From contig NZ_CP162488.1 of assembly GCF_041242975.1 (NCBI RefSeq), forward strand, positions 3,524,001-3,588,000: DNA of 64,000 bases. The letters are read 5' to 3'. The notes under the pieces were generated by a model. The model did no database searches and was not told the DNA's origin. It saw only the letters and a program-made list of their open reading frames with translations. Numbering within the stretch: position 1 is the stretch's first letter; each line of letters opens with the position of its first letter. A program made the position numbers and the translations under genes. This document shows, piece after piece, positions 35,835-47,200 of this stretch. The stretch is from Xanthomonas sp. DAR 35659. Lineage in GTDB: Bacteria > Pseudomonadota > Gammaproteobacteria > Xanthomonadales > Xanthomonadaceae.

Positions 35835-37208
35835 ATGACCAAGCAACCCGACGTTTCGGACCAGGTCGAGCAAGCCGCCGATCCCGCCGACAGGCGCGCT
35901 CCCCTCGCCTCGCCGATGAGCGAGGACGCGGTGCTGCTGTCGCGCATCATCCTCGCCCAGGGCGAGATCGCCGCGGCCGGCAGCGATCCGTTGCAGGTGG
36001 TCAACGTGGTGACCCGCCGTGCGCAGGAGTTGACCCGCTCCACCGGCGCGGTGGTGGAAATGCGCGACGGCAACGACATGCTGTACTGGTCCGCCAGCGG
36101 CACCGCCGAGCAGCACCTCGGCCTGCGCCTGCCCAGCGACGGCAGCCTGTCCGGCTTGTGCATGCGCAGCGGCCAGGTGCTGCAATGCGACGACTCGGAA
36201 GAAGACCCACGGGTCAATCGCGACGCCTGCCGCAAGGTCGGCCTGCGCTCGATGCTGGTGGTGCCGCTGCGCTACGGCGACCGCGGCATCGGCGTGCTCA
36301 AGGTGATGTCGCCGTACCGCAACGGCTACACGCCGCAGGACGTGCGCACGCTGGAGATGCTGGCGACCCTGGTCGGCGCGACCCTGGCGCTGGCGATGGA
36401 CCGCGCCGCGCTGCAGACCGACGTGGCGCGCCGCCAGAACGCGGAAAAGCACGCGTTCCGCGAGAAGGCGGCGATCGCCACGCGCATCCGCGAGGTGGTC
36501 GCCAACGAACGCCTGCAGATCGTGACCCAGCCGGTGCTGGCGCTGGCCTCGCAACGCATCGTCGGGGTCGAGGCGCTGTCGCGGTTTCCGTCCAACCCCG
36601 CGTTGCCGCCGCTGCGCTGGTTCGACGATGCGGGCAAGGTCGGGCTAGCGGTGGAACTGGAACTGGCCGCCGCGCGCAAGGCGCTGGACCTGCTGCCGCA
36701 GCTGCCGGCGCCGCTGTACCTGGCGATCAACGTCTCCGCGCAGACCCTGCTGCACCCGCAACTGGACGCGCTGCTGCAGGGCCACCCGCTGTCGCGGGTG
36801 GTGCTGGAGATCACCGAGCAGCTGCAGCCGCCGGACTACCCGCGCCTGTCCGAGCGCATCGCCGCGCTGCAGCGGCAAGGCCTGCGCATCGCGCTGGACG
36901 ATGCCGGCACCGGCTTCGCCAGCCTGCGCCACCTGCTGCACCTGGCGCCGGACATCATCAAGCTGGACCTGACCCTGACCCGCGGCATCGATGCCGAACC
37001 GCGGCGCCAGCGGCTGGCGCTGGCGATCCTGTCCTTCGCCGCCGAAACCAACGCCAGCGTGATCGTGGAAGGCATCGAGACCGAAAGCGAACTGGCGACG
37101 TTGCAGGCATTGGGGGTGCGCTACGGACAGGGCTACCAGCTCGCGCACCCGGGGCCGCTGGCGGCGCACCTGGCGCGCTATCCGGCGATCGAGGACGGCA
37201 TCGGCTAA
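35835..37208 (+). CDS. GAF-EAL cyclic-di-GMP phosphodiesterase
   Basis: A 457-aa cytoplasmic protein. Residues about 40-195 form a GAF domain (QVVNVVTRRAQELTRSTGAV, SMLVVPLRYGDRGIGVLKVM). A short linker leads to an EAL domain. Catalytic signatures are retained: VGVEALSRF (EAL), LAINVSAQT, VVLEITEQ, ALDDAGTGFASLRHL (normally DDFGTGYSSL), DIIKLDLTL, IVEGIETESE and GQGYQLAHP. Metal-binding Glu and Asp residues and the Lys are present, so hydrolysis of c-di-GMP is likely. The Phe-to-Ala and Tyr-to-Phe changes in the DDFGTGY motif are unusual but do not remove ligands. There is no GGDEF domain. The ATG at 35835 is preferred over a TTG at 35799. Confidence 0.92.
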   Translation: MTKQPDVSDQVEQAADPADRRAPLASPMSEDAVLLSRIILAQGEIAAAGSDPLQVVNVVTRRAQELTRSTGAVVEMRDGNDMLYWSASGTAEQHLGLRLPSDGSLSGLCMRSGQVLQCDDSEEDPRVNRDACRKVGLRSMLVVPLRYGDRGIGVLKVMSPYRNGYTPQDVRTLEMLATLVGATLALAMDRAALQTDVARRQNAEKHAFREKAAIATRIREVVANERLQIVTQPVLALASQRIVGVEALSRFPSNPALPPLRWFDDAGKVGLAVELELAAARKALDLLPQLPAPLYLAINVSAQTLLHPQLDALLQGHPLSRVVLEITEQLQPPDYPRLSERIAALQRQGLRIALDDAGTGFASLRHLLHLAPDIIKLDLTLTRGIDAEPRRQRLALAILSFAAETNASVIVEGIETESELATLQALGVRYGQGYQLAHPGPLAAHLARYPAIEDGIG

Positions 37209-37244
37209 GTCCCCGCGCGCTCGAGCGAGCGCGCCGCATTCCGT

Positions 37245-37312
37245 GTAGGAGCGGCTTCAGCCGCGACACAACCCCACTGGTGCCGCCCTGCCGCGGCTGA
37301 AGCCGCTCCTAC
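37245..37312. repeat. GTAG-type REP dimer
   Basis: GTAGGAGCGGCTTCAGCCGC at 37245 is mirrored by GCGGCTGAAGCCGCTCCTAC ending at 37312. It is the same family as the dimer at 4416-4479. It lies between the convergent EAL gene and pnp. Confidence 0.88.
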
Positions 37313-37346
37313 ACGCGAGCGTCGATCCGCTTCCGCGGCGCCCATG

Positions 37347-37373
37347 AAAAAAGCGGGCCGAAGCCCGCTTTTT
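37347..37373 (-). terminator. Terminator of pnp
   Basis: AAAAAAGCGGGC and GCCCGCTTTTT flank CGAA. On the minus strand a stable stem is followed by T residues, 28 bp beyond the pnp stop. Confidence 0.88.
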
Positions 37374-37400
37374 CCTGGAATCGCGCTGGAGACGTGCGGC

Positions 37401-39509
<2,109 letters not shown>

Positions 39510-39634
39510 GGGGTTTCCTTGGATGATGCTGTCTTCGAATGGACCGCTGACGGCCCATGCCGCTGGCGGGTGGCCGGGAGGATCCGGCCGGTGACGCGGA
39601 GCGATCCCCGGGTCACGGTACTACCCAAAACAAA

Positions 39635-39660
39635 ACCGCGGCGCATCGCTGCGCCGCGGT
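39635..39660 (-). terminator. rpsO-pnp intergenic hairpin
   Basis: A perfect 11-base-pair stem (ACCGCGGCGCA / TGCGCCGCGGT) with a four-base loop, followed on the minus strand by TTTTG TTTTG. It may terminate rpsO partially, or act as the RNase III processing stem known upstream of pnp in E. coli. Confidence 0.75.
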
Positions 39661-39673
39661 GGGGTTCGTTGCC

Positions 39674-39934
39674 TCAGCGACGCAGGCCGAGCTTCTCGAT
39701 CAGCGCCTTGTAGCGCTCGCCATCCTTCTTCTTCAGATAGTCGAGCAGGCTGCGGCGGCGGTTGACCATCTGCAGCAGGCCGCGGCGGCTGTGGTGGTCC
39801 TTCTTGTGGGTCTTGAAGTGGCCGGTCAGCTGTTCGATGCGGGCGGTCAGCAGCGCGACCTGCACTTCCGGCGAACCGGTGTCGGCGGCGCCGCGCTTGT
39901 TTTCTTCGATGACTTTCTGGGTGTCGATGGACAT
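39674..39934 (-). CDS. rpsO: 30S ribosomal protein S15
   Basis: Primary 16S rRNA-binding protein of the small subunit, 86 aa. [40 protein letters not shown] and [20 protein letters not shown] cover almost the whole conserved sequence. The start at 39934 ([12 protein letters not shown]) is the family's normal one. It is preceded by truB and followed by pnp. Confidence 0.98.
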   Translation of the reverse strand: MSIDTQKVIEENKRGAADTGSPEVQVALLTARIEQLTGHFKTHKKDHHSRRGLLQMVNRRRSLLDYLKKKDGERYKALIEKLGLRR

Positions 39935-40137
39935 GTGGTGTTTTCTCTGAGATGCGGGGCCGGCAGGAACGTGCGAAGGACGCACCGCCTGGCTCGCCGA
40001 TTGCGAAGGATTGCGCCGGAGCGCAGCGTGCCGGAAAGGCCGCGGAATTGTACCGGCCCCGGCCCGGGGGAACAAGGCGTTAAGACGGCGTCATGACTGA
40101 CCGGCGGTCGGCGAGACCCGCCACGGCCGGCCTCCGG

Positions 40138-41064
40138 TCACAGATTGAACATGCGCTGCGGCGCCAGCAGCCCGCCGGCATCGACCTGGCCCAGCCCCAG
40201 CGGGGTGCCATCGACGTCGAACACCGCGGCCAGGCCCGGCGGCCAGGCCGGATCGCGCAGCCGTTGGCCCATGCGAAAACGCTGCGCGGCAGCAGATTCC
40301 AGCCGCAACGGCGGGAAATCGGCAAGACCGGCGGCCAGCGGCAGCACCAGCGCCTCCAGCGCCGCAGGATCCTGCGCGGCCAGGTGCTGCAGGTGCTCCA
40401 GGGTGACCATCTGCGGCGTCCGGAACGGTTCCACCCACAGCCGCCGCAGCGCGGCGATGTGTGCGCCGCAGCCCAGCGCCTCGCCCAGATCGCGGGCCAG
40501 ACTGCGGATGTAGGTGCCGGAGCCGCACGCCACGTGCAGACGCAGGCGCTCGCCCTGGTGCGCGAGCACGTCGATCGCATGCACCTCGACCTCGCGCTCC
40601 GGCGCCTCGATCGCCTCGCCGCGGCGCGCCTTGGCGTACAGCGGCTCGCCGCCCTGCTTCAATGCCGAATAGATCGGCGCGCGCTGGCGGATGCGGCCGC
40701 GCAACGGCGCCAGCGCCGCCTGCAAGGTCGCCGCATCGATCGCCGGCACCGGCCGGGTCTGCAGGACCGCGCCGTCGGCGTCGTCGCTATCGGTGGTGGT
40801 GCCGAGCACGATCTCGGCCTCGTAGGCCTTGGCCGAGCCCAGCAGCAACCCCGCCAGCTTGGTCGCCTCGCCGAAGCACAGCGGCAGCAGCCCGGTGGCG
40901 AGCGGGTCCAGGCTGCCGGTATGGCCGCCCTTCTCCGCCCGGAACAGGCGCCGTGCCGCCTGCAGCGCGGCGTTGGAACTCATCCCGGCCGGCTTGTCGA
41001 GCAGCACGATGCCGTCGAGGCGGCGGAAGGCGATACGCGGCAGTCGGGGACCGATCAGGGACAT
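40138..41064 (-). CDS. truB: tRNA pseudouridine-55 synthase
   Basis: Forms pseudouridine at position 55 of tRNAs; 308 aa. [20 protein letters not shown] opens the catalytic domain and [20 protein letters not shown] holds the catalytic Asp. [20 protein letters not shown] and [19 protein letters not shown] are further signatures. A C-terminal PUA-like region ends ...APQRMFNL. The leader just upstream of ATG 41064 consists of GGGATTC heptamers and has no good Shine-Dalgarno sequence. 203 bp separate it from rpsO. Confidence 0.97.
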   Translation of the reverse strand: MSLIGPRLPRIAFRRLDGIVLLDKPAGMSSNAALQAARRLFRAEKGGHTGSLDPLATGLLPLCFGEATKLAGLLLGSAKAYEAEIVLGTTTDSDDADGAVLQTRPVPAIDAATLQAALAPLRGRIRQRAPIYSALKQGGEPLYAKARRGEAIEAPEREVEVHAIDVLAHQGERLRLHVACGSGTYIRSLARDLGEALGCGAHIAALRRLWVEPFRTPQMVTLEHLQHLAAQDPAALEALVLPLAAGLADFPPLRLESAAAQRFRMGQRLRDPAWPPGLAAVFDVDGTPLGLGQVDAGGLLAPQRMFNL

Positions 41065-41076
41065 GGCGGAGCGGCT

Positions 41077-41104
41077 GGGATTCGGGATTCGGGATTCGGG
41101 ATTG
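41077..41104 (+). repeat. GGGATTC heptamer array in the truB leader
   Basis: Three GGGATTC units and one GGGATTG run without gaps, starting 12 bp upstream of the truB start codon. On the transcribed minus strand it reads GAATCCC repeats. Confidence 0.85.
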
Positions 41105-41251
41105 GCGAATCCGCGGCGGGGCCGGCGACCCGCGCAGGTCAGGAAGAAAAGCAGAAATCAGATCGCAGGCTGCAAATGCGGGTGCCAGGACGCGGAAGCA
41201 CAGGCAGGCGATCGGCGGTACGCGCCGATGCGCGCACCGCTACAGGAGGGC

Positions 41252-41665
41252 TCAGCCCTTGGGCGGAACCAGGCTGCCATTGCCGTCGGCATCGTCGCCG
41301 GCGTCTTCACGTTGTTGCAGTTCCGGCATGTCGCGCAGCAGATTGTCGATGCGCTCGCCGCGATCGACCGAATCGTCGTAGTGGAAATGCAGCTCGGGCA
41401 CGTGGCGCAGCTTCATCGCCCGCGCCAGTTCGCTGCGCAGCTGCGGCGCCAGTTCCTTCAGGCCCTTGACCGCCTCGACCGAACGCTCCGGCATCAGCGC
41501 GGTGACGAACACCTTGGCATGGGCCAGGTCGCGGGTGACTTCGACGTCGGACACGCTGACCGACGGCAGGCCATGATCGCGCACGGCCGCATGCACGATC
41601 GTGCCGAGGTCGCGCCGGATCTGCGCGGACACGCGATCGGTACGGTGAAAGGACTTGGTGGGCAT
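41252..41665 (-). CDS. rbfA: Ribosome-binding factor A
   Basis: 30S maturation factor that assists 16S rRNA 5' processing; 137 aa. FHRTDRVSAQIRRDLGTIVH, VSVSDVEVTRDLAHAKVFVT and MKLRHVPELHFHYDDSVDRG are the family's KH-like core with the AxG-type turn. A short acidic, Asp-rich tail follows. It lies between infB and truB, and both flanking gaps carry heptamer arrays. Confidence 0.97.
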   Translation of the reverse strand: MPTKSFHRTDRVSAQIRRDLGTIVHAAVRDHGLPSVSVSDVEVTRDLAHAKVFVTALMPERSVEAVKGLKELAPQLRSELARAMKLRHVPELHFHYDDSVDRGERIDNLLRDMPELQQREDAGDDADGNGSLVPPKG

Positions 41666-41747
41666 GACTGAGAATTCTCTATATTCGGAATGAAGGAACC
41701 GGGGAGGGTCTGGGACGAACGAAGCGCACGCAGCGCCCCGCTCTTCC

Positions 41748-41775
41748 CATTCCCCACTCCCGATTCCCGAATCCC
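41748..41775 (-). repeat. Heptamer array between infB and rbfA
   Basis: Minus-strand order GGGATTC, GGGAATC, GGGAGTG, GGGAATG. It is inverted relative to the array at 41077-41104 on the other side of rbfA. Confidence 0.82.
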
Positions 41776-41781
41776 GGCTCT

Positions 41782-44490
41782 TTAAAGCGTGCGCTGCACT
41801 TCGATACGCTCGAAGCACTCGATCTGGTCGCCCGGCTTGACGTCGTTGTACGCCTTCACGCCGATGCCGCACTCGGTGCCGTTGCGCACCTCGTCGACGT
41901 TCTCCTTGAAGCGACGCAGCGATTCCAGCTCGCCTTCGAACACCACGGTGTTGTCGCGCAGCACGCGGATCGGCTTGTTGCGCTTGACCACGCCCTCCAC
42001 CACCATGCAGCCGGCGACGGCGCCGAACTTGGAGCTGCGGAACACGTCGCGCACCTCGGCGGTACCGATGATCTCCTCGCGGATCTCTACGCCCAGCAGA
42101 CCGGACGCCACCTGCTTCACCTGGTCGATCACGTCGTAGATGATCGAGAAGTAGCGCAGGTCGATGCCGTTGGTCTCGATGATGCGCCGCGCCGAGGCGT
42201 CGGCACGCACGTTGAAGCCGATCACCGTGGCCTTGGAGGCCAGCGCCGAATTCGCATCGGACTCGGTGATGCCGCCCACGCCGGAGTGGATCACGTTGAT
42301 GCGGATCTGCTCGTTGGACAGCGCGGTCAGCGACTGCTTCAGCGCTTCCACCGAACCCTGCACGTCGGCCTTGATCACCAGGTTCAGCGACAGCTGGCCC
42401 TCGCCCTTGCCGAGCTGCGACATGATGTCTTCCATGCGGCTGCCCGCCGAGGACACCAGGCGCGACTCGCGGCGCTTGGTCTCGCGCTGCTGCGCCACGT
42501 CCTTAGCCAGACGCTCGTCATCGACGACCACGAAGTCGTCGCCGGCATCCGGCACGCCGGACAGGCCCAGCACCTGCACCGGGATGGACGGGCCGGCGGC
42601 ATCGGGCTGCTTGCCGGTTTCGTCGAACAACGCACGCACGCGGCCGTACTGGATGCCGCACACCAGGTAGTCGCCCTTCTTCAGCGCGCCCTGCTGCACC
42701 AGCACCGTCGCCACCGGGCCGCGGCCCTTGTCCAGCGAGGACTCGATCACCACGCCGCTGGCGCGGCCGTCGGCCACCGCCCGCAGTTCCAGCACTTCGG
42801 CCTGCAGCGAGATCGCGTCGAGCAGCACGTCGATGCCCTGGCCGGTCTTGGCCGAGAGTTCGACGAACTGGGTGTCGCCACCGAATTCTTCGGCGACCAC
42901 GTCCTGCGCCAGCAACTCGTTCTTGACCCGCAGCGGATCGGCGCCGGACTTGTCGATCTTGTTGACCGCCACGATCAGCGGCACGCCGGCCGCCTTCGCA
43001 TGCTTGACCGCCTCGACCGTCTGCGGCATCACGCCGTCGTCGGCCGCGACCACCAGCACCACGATGTCGGTGAGCTTGGCGCCGCGCGCGCGCATCGAGG
43101 TGAACGCGGCATGGCCCGGGGTGTCCAGGAAGCTGATGACGCCGCGATCGGTCTCGACGTGGTACGCGCCGATGTGCTGGGTGATGCCGCCGGCTTCGCC
43201 CGAGGCGACCTTGGTGCGACGGATGTAGTCCAGCAACGAGGTCTTGCCGTGGTCGACGTGGCCCATGATGGTGACCACCGGCGGCCGCGGCAGCTTCTCG
43301 CCCTGCGCGTCCTCGGTGTGCGCCAGCAGCGCGTCCTCGGCGTCGGCGCTGCCCGCGCGCACCGGCTTGTGGCCGAGCTCTTCGGTGATCAGCGCCGCGG
43401 TGTCGTGGTCGATGGACTGGGTGATGGTGGCCATCACGCCCATCTTGAACAGCGCCTTGACCACGTCGCCGCCCTTCAGCGCGAGCTTCTGCGCCAGATC
43501 GGCCACGGTGATGGTGTCGCCGATCGCCACTTCGCGCACCACCGGCGCGGTGGGACGCTCGAAGCCATGCGCGCCGCCGCCGCTGCGCGACGGTTCGGCC
43601 TGGCGACGGCCGCCGCTGTGGCTGCCGCCGCGCGGCTTGCCGCGCACGTTGGAACGGCGCGCGCGGTCGGCCGCGGACAGGTGCAGCTGGCCGGCGAAGC
43701 GGCTGGTGCTGTCGTCGTCCTCGACCCCGGCGACCATCACGTGCGAGCCGCGGGTCTTGTGCTTGTTGTTGGCGTTGTTGCGGTCGTCGCTGCGCGGCGC
43801 GGCCGGCTTGGCCGGATGCGCGGCACCGGCCGGACGCGGCGCCACCGCCGGACGTGCCGGGCGCGGCGCCGCGGCGGCATTGCGGTCGGCGGCAGGCGCG
43901 GACGGTGCCGCGGCCGGCGGTGCCGACTCGGCGTCCAGCGCGGCCTGCGCCGCGCGCTGCTCGGCCTCGACGCGCTCGCGCGCGTCCTGCTCGGCCTTGC
44001 GCTTGCGCTCGATTTCCTCGGCGCGCGCACGGTCCTGCTCGGCCAGCTTCTGCTGTTCGGCCAGATTGCGCTGCTTGGATTCCTCCAGCTTGCGCAGGAT
44101 CTCGGCGCGCTCGTCGTCCACCCGCCCGCCCGACGACGTGCCCGCGCGCTCGGCGGCCAGATCCTCGGCCGACTTCACGTAGGTGCGCTTCTGCCGGACC
44201 TCGACGTTGACCGTGGTCTTGCTGCGCCCGGCGCTGACCGTCACTTCCTGCAGCTTGCGCCGGTTCAGGGTGATCTTCTTCGGCGCGGCCTGGGCTTCTT
44301 CCTCGGCCGGCTTGTCGGTCTTGCCATGGGTGCGGCGCAGGAAGCCGAGCAGCTTCATCTTTTCGGTACTGGTCACGACCTGGTCGGGACCGCTGAACTT
44401 CATCCCGGCCTCGGCCAGTTGAACCAGCAGTTTCTCGACCGGCGTGTTCACCAGTTCGGCCAGCTTGCGGATGGTGGTTTGCTGCGACAT
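41782..44490 (-). CDS. infB: Translation initiation factor IF-2
   Basis: GTPase that places initiator tRNA on the 30S subunit; 902 aa. The N-terminus has an IF2_N domain ([20 protein letters not shown]) and a long Lys/Glu/Ala-rich helical linker. It then becomes Ala/Pro-rich and basic. The G domain has [20 protein letters not shown] (G1), [28 protein letters not shown] (G3) and [14 protein letters not shown] (G4). C1 and C2 domains follow, ending [14 protein letters not shown]. Downstream of nusA by 95 bp, the standard operon. Confidence 0.98.
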   Translation of the reverse strand: MSQQTTIRKLAELVNTPVEKLLVQLAEAGMKFSGPDQVVTSTEKMKLLGFLRRTHGKTDKPAEEEAQAAPKKITLNRRKLQEVTVSAGRSKTTVNVEVRQKRTYVKSAEDLAAERAGTSSGGRVDDERAEILRKLEESKQRNLAEQQKLAEQDRARAEEIERKRKAEQDARERVEAEQRAAQAALDAESAPPAAAPSAPAADRNAAAAPRPARPAVAPRPAGAAHPAKPAAPRSDDRNNANNKHKTRGSHVMVAGVEDDDSTSRFAGQLHLSAADRARRSNVRGKPRGGSHSGGRRQAEPSRSGGGAHGFERPTAPVVREVAIGDTITVADLAQKLALKGGDVVKALFKMGVMATITQSIDHDTAALITEELGHKPVRAGSADAEDALLAHTEDAQGEKLPRPPVVTIMGHVDHGKTSLLDYIRRTKVASGEAGGITQHIGAYHVETDRGVISFLDTPGHAAFTSMRARGAKLTDIVVLVVAADDGVMPQTVEAVKHAKAAGVPLIVAVNKIDKSGADPLRVKNELLAQDVVAEEFGGDTQFVELSAKTGQGIDVLLDAISLQAEVLELRAVADGRASGVVIESSLDKGRGPVATVLVQQGALKKGDYLVCGIQYGRVRALFDETGKQPDAAGPSIPVQVLGLSGVPDAGDDFVVVDDERLAKDVAQQRETKRRESRLVSSAGSRMEDIMSQLGKGEGQLSLNLVIKADVQGSVEALKQSLTALSNEQIRINVIHSGVGGITESDANSALASKATVIGFNVRADASARRIIETNGIDLRYFSIIYDVIDQVKQVASGLLGVEIREEIIGTAEVRDVFRSSKFGAVAGCMVVEGVVKRNKPIRVLRDNTVVFEGELESLRRFKENVDEVRNGTECGIGVKAYNDVKPGDQIECFERIEVQRTL

Positions 44491-44585
44491 TCGGATCCTA
44501 TGATCTGGTTGGCGCCCCCTCGCCGCGTGCGAAGGTAGCGCGGATTCTAAGCCCTGATCGGGTCAGGGCGGCATTCATCGCTGAC

Positions 44586-46097
44586 TCATTCGCCGCGTTC
44601 CAATCGGGCGATCTCCTCGGCACGGGCGGCCAGGATGAGCGCCGCGGCGCGTTCCTGGTCCAGGTCCTCGATGCCGAATTCGAGGATTTCGTCGGCGGCC
44701 AGGTCCGACAAGTCCTCGCTGGTGCGCACGCCATGGGCGGCCAGCGCATAGGCGGTGGCTTCGTCCATGCCGTCCAGGGCCAGCAGGTCCGCCGCCGGCA
44801 CGCCGTCGCCGTCGCTCTCCTCGGCGGCCAGCGCCTCGTTGAGCAGCGCGTCGCGGGCGCGGGCGCGCAGTTCCTCGACGATGTCCTCGTCGAAGCCCTC
44901 CACCGCCAGCAACTCGCCGACCGGCACGTAGGCGATTTCCTCGACCGAGTTGAAGCCCTCGGCGACCAGGATCGCGGCGATTTCCTCGTCCACTTCCAGC
45001 TTGTCCATGAACAGCTGGCGGGCGACGGCCTGCTCGGCCTCGGACTTGGCCGCGACCTGCTCGGCGGTCATCACGTTGAGCTGCCAGCCGGTCAGGCGGC
45101 TGGCCAGGCGCACGTTCTGGCCGCCCTTGCCGATCGCCTGGGCCAGGCGGTCTTCGGCCACCGCCAGGTCCATCGAGTGCTTCTCTTCATCGACGATGAT
45201 CGACTGCACCTCGGCCGGCGCCATCGCGTTGATGACGAAGTTGGCCGGGTTGTCGTTCCACAGCACGATGTCCACGCGCTCGCCGTTGAGCTCGTTGGAC
45301 ACCGCCTGCACGCGCGAACCGCGCATGCCGATGCAGGCGCCGATCGGATCGGTGCGGGTGTCGTGCGCCAGCACCGCGATCTTGGCGCGGTCGCCCGGAT
45401 CGCGCGCGCAGGCCTTGATCTCGACCAGGCCCTGGCCCACTTCCGGCACTTCCAGCTTGAACAGCTCGATCATGAATTCCGGCGCGGCGCGGCTGATGAA
45501 CAGCTGCGGGCCGCGCGGCTCCGAACGCACTTCGGCCAGGTAGCCGCGCACGCGGTCGCCGGCGCGCAGCACGTCGCGCGGAATGCCCTTGTCCTTCGGA
45601 ATGAAGGCCTCGGCGTTGCCGCCCAGGTCCACGTAGATGTTGCCGCGCTCGGCACGCTTGACCACGCCGGTAACCAGTTCGCCGACGCGATCCTTCCACG
45701 CATCGACGACCTGCTGGCGCTCGGCCTCGCGCACGCGCTGCACGATCACCTGCTTGGCGGCCTGCGCGGCGATGCGGCCGAAATCCGGGTTCTCGATCTG
45801 TTCTTCGATGTAGTCGCCGACATCCACGCCGTCGGCCTCGTCGACCGCGTCCATCAGGCGGATCTGCCGGTCCGGCGATTCCATCACCACGTCGTCGGCC
45901 ACCACTTCCCAACGGCGGAAGGTCTCGTAGTTGCCGTCCTTATGGTCGATGGTGACGCGCGTCAGCACGTCCTGGTCGGGATAGCGCTTCTTCGCCGCCG
46001 AGGCCAGCGCGGCCTCGATCGCGTCGAAGATCACTTCGCGCGGCACGCCTTTCTCGTTGGCTACCGCGTCGACTACCAGCAACAGTTCCTTGCTCAT
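44586..46097 (-). CDS. nusA: Transcription termination/antitermination factor NusA
   Basis: RNA polymerase-associated factor, 503 aa. The N-terminal RNAP-binding domain ([20 protein letters not shown]) leads to S1 ([20 protein letters not shown]) and then KH1/KH2. KH1 holds [22 protein letters not shown]2 holds [20 protein letters not shown]. Two C-terminal acidic helix-hairpin-helix repeats follow ([20 protein letters not shown] and [20 protein letters not shown]). Its ATG overlaps the rimP stop by four bases. Confidence 0.98.
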   Translation of the reverse strand: MSKELLLVVDAVANEKGVPREVIFDAIEAALASAAKKRYPDQDVLTRVTIDHKDGNYETFRRWEVVADDVVMESPDRQIRLMDAVDEADGVDVGDYIEEQIENPDFGRIAAQAAKQVIVQRVREAERQQVVDAWKDRVGELVTGVVKRAERGNIYVDLGGNAEAFIPKDKGIPRDVLRAGDRVRGYLAEVRSEPRGPQLFISRAAPEFMIELFKLEVPEVGQGLVEIKACARDPGDRAKIAVLAHDTRTDPIGACIGMRGSRVQAVSNELNGERVDIVLWNDNPANFVINAMAPAEVQSIIVDEEKHSMDLAVAEDRLAQAIGKGGQNVRLASRLTGWQLNVMTAEQVAAKSEAEQAVARQLFMDKLEVDEEIAAILVAEGFNSVEEIAYVPVGELLAVEGFDEDIVEELRARARDALLNEALAAEESDGDGVPAADLLALDGMDEATAYALAAHGVRTSEDLSDLAADEILEFGIEDLDQERAAALILAARAEEIARLERGE

Positions 46098-46705
46098 TCT
46101 TTCGCTCCGCGCGCAGCCTTGTTGGCCGCCGGTTCGTTGGATGGTTTCTTATTGGGGTTTGCGGTCTTGCCGGCCGGCTTGGGCTTGGGGCTCTTGCCGG
46201 GCTTGGTCGGGGCCAGGCCCAACGCCGCCCAGTCGGGCAGGATCCGCGCCTTGTCGATATTGTCGAAGTCCACCGCCAGTTCGGCGCCGTCGATCTCGAA
46301 CACGATGCGCCCGGCGTCCACGTCGACCTGGGCGATGCGCCCCTGCAGGCGCCGACGGCCCTGCTGCGGCAGCTTCAGCACCACCTTGGCCGACTCGCCC
46401 TGGTGGCGCGCGAACTGCTCGGCGCTGAACAATGGTCGGTCCACGCCGGGCGAGGACACTTCCAGCGTGTAGTTGCCGCTGATCGGATCTTCCACGTCCA
46501 ACTGCGCGGACACCTCGCGGCTGACCCGCTCGCAATCGTCGATGTTGACGATGCGCTCGGGCTGCTCGGCCAGCGGCACGTCGATGTACAGGCGCAGCGT
46601 GGCGCCGCCCGGGGCCGGCAGGTATTCCGCCCCCAGCAGTTCCAGGCCCAACGCGTCCACGGTCGGGCCCAGCAGAGTCGCGATTTCGTTTGCCTTGTCG
46701 CTCAC
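46094..46705 (-). CDS. rimP: Ribosome maturation factor RimP
   Basis: 30S assembly factor, 203 aa. [40 protein letters not shown] and [20 protein letters not shown] are the conserved N-terminal domain, and an SH3-like C-terminal domain follows. The product is about 50 residues longer than usual because of a Lys/Pro/Ala tail ([20 protein letters not shown]). The start is taken as GTG 46705; the 68 further in-frame upstream codons have no homology. The stop overlaps the nusA start. Confidence 0.95.
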   Translation of the reverse strand: MSDKANEIATLLGPTVDALGLELLGAEYLPAPGGATLRLYIDVPLAEQPERIVNIDDCERVSREVSAQLDVEDPISGNYTLEVSSPGVDRPLFSAEQFARHQGESAKVVLKLPQQGRRRLQGRIAQVDVDAGRIVFEIDGAELAVDFDNIDKARILPDWAALGLAPTKPGKSPKPKPAGKTANPNKKPSNEPAANKAARGAKE

Positions 46706-46771
46706 AGCCTGCCTTGCATCTGGATGAATGAAGAATCGATTACGCCGGTTTTCCCGGACCCCGGAAACGAC

Positions 46772-46792
46772 AAAGGGCCCGTTGGGCCCCTT
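46772..46792 (-). terminator. Hairpin between tRNA-fMet and rimP
   Basis: AAAGGGCCC and GGGCCCCTT form a nine-pair stem with one G:T pair around a three-base loop. It lies in the rimP leader, downstream of the tRNA. The T tail is weak, so attenuation or processing is as likely as termination. Confidence 0.45.
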
Positions 46793-46912
46793 ATCCGGTA
46801 CGACTCCGGTCACGCTGGATTCCGGTTGCAAAGACGGGAACATGCGTCTTCGCGAAGCCCAGATTTCCCTACCGCGGGCAACCGATGCACTGGTTGCCGC
46901 CGTAGACAAATA

Positions 46913-46989
46913 TGGTAGCGGGGGCAGGATTTGAACCTGCGACCTTCGGGTTATGAGCCCGACGAGCTGCCAGACTGCTCCACCCCGCA
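46913..46989 (-). tRNA. Initiator tRNA-fMet (anticodon CAT)
   Basis: A 77-nt cloverleaf with encoded CCA. The loop CTCATAA gives CAT, and the anticodon stem has three G:C pairs (GGG/CCC), the initiator hallmark. Position 1 is T and position 72 is T, an unpaired 1-72 position as expected for an initiator, although E. coli uses C-A. Confidence 0.95.
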
Positions 46990-47131
46990 GCAGAAGCGGA
47001 ATTATGAAGAATCAGCGCGATGATTGCAAGCCCTGATTTTTCATCCGACCCGGCGGCGATGCCGCCGGTCTTCGAGCGACATGATACGCGCAAGCGACCG
47101 CGAACGGAATAGCGCGCGTCGCGCGCAATGC

Positions 47132-47167
47132 AAAAACGACAACGCCGCCCTTGCGGCGGCGTTGTCG
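47132..47167 (-). terminator. Terminator of the nuo operon
   Basis: A perfect 13-base-pair stem (CGACAACGCCGCC / GGCGGCGTTGTCG) with a five-base loop, followed on the minus strand by TTTTT. It lies 34 bp after the nuoN stop. Confidence 0.92.
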
Positions 47168-47200
47168 AAAACAGCTTGAAAACAGCGCTTTCGTGCGCGA

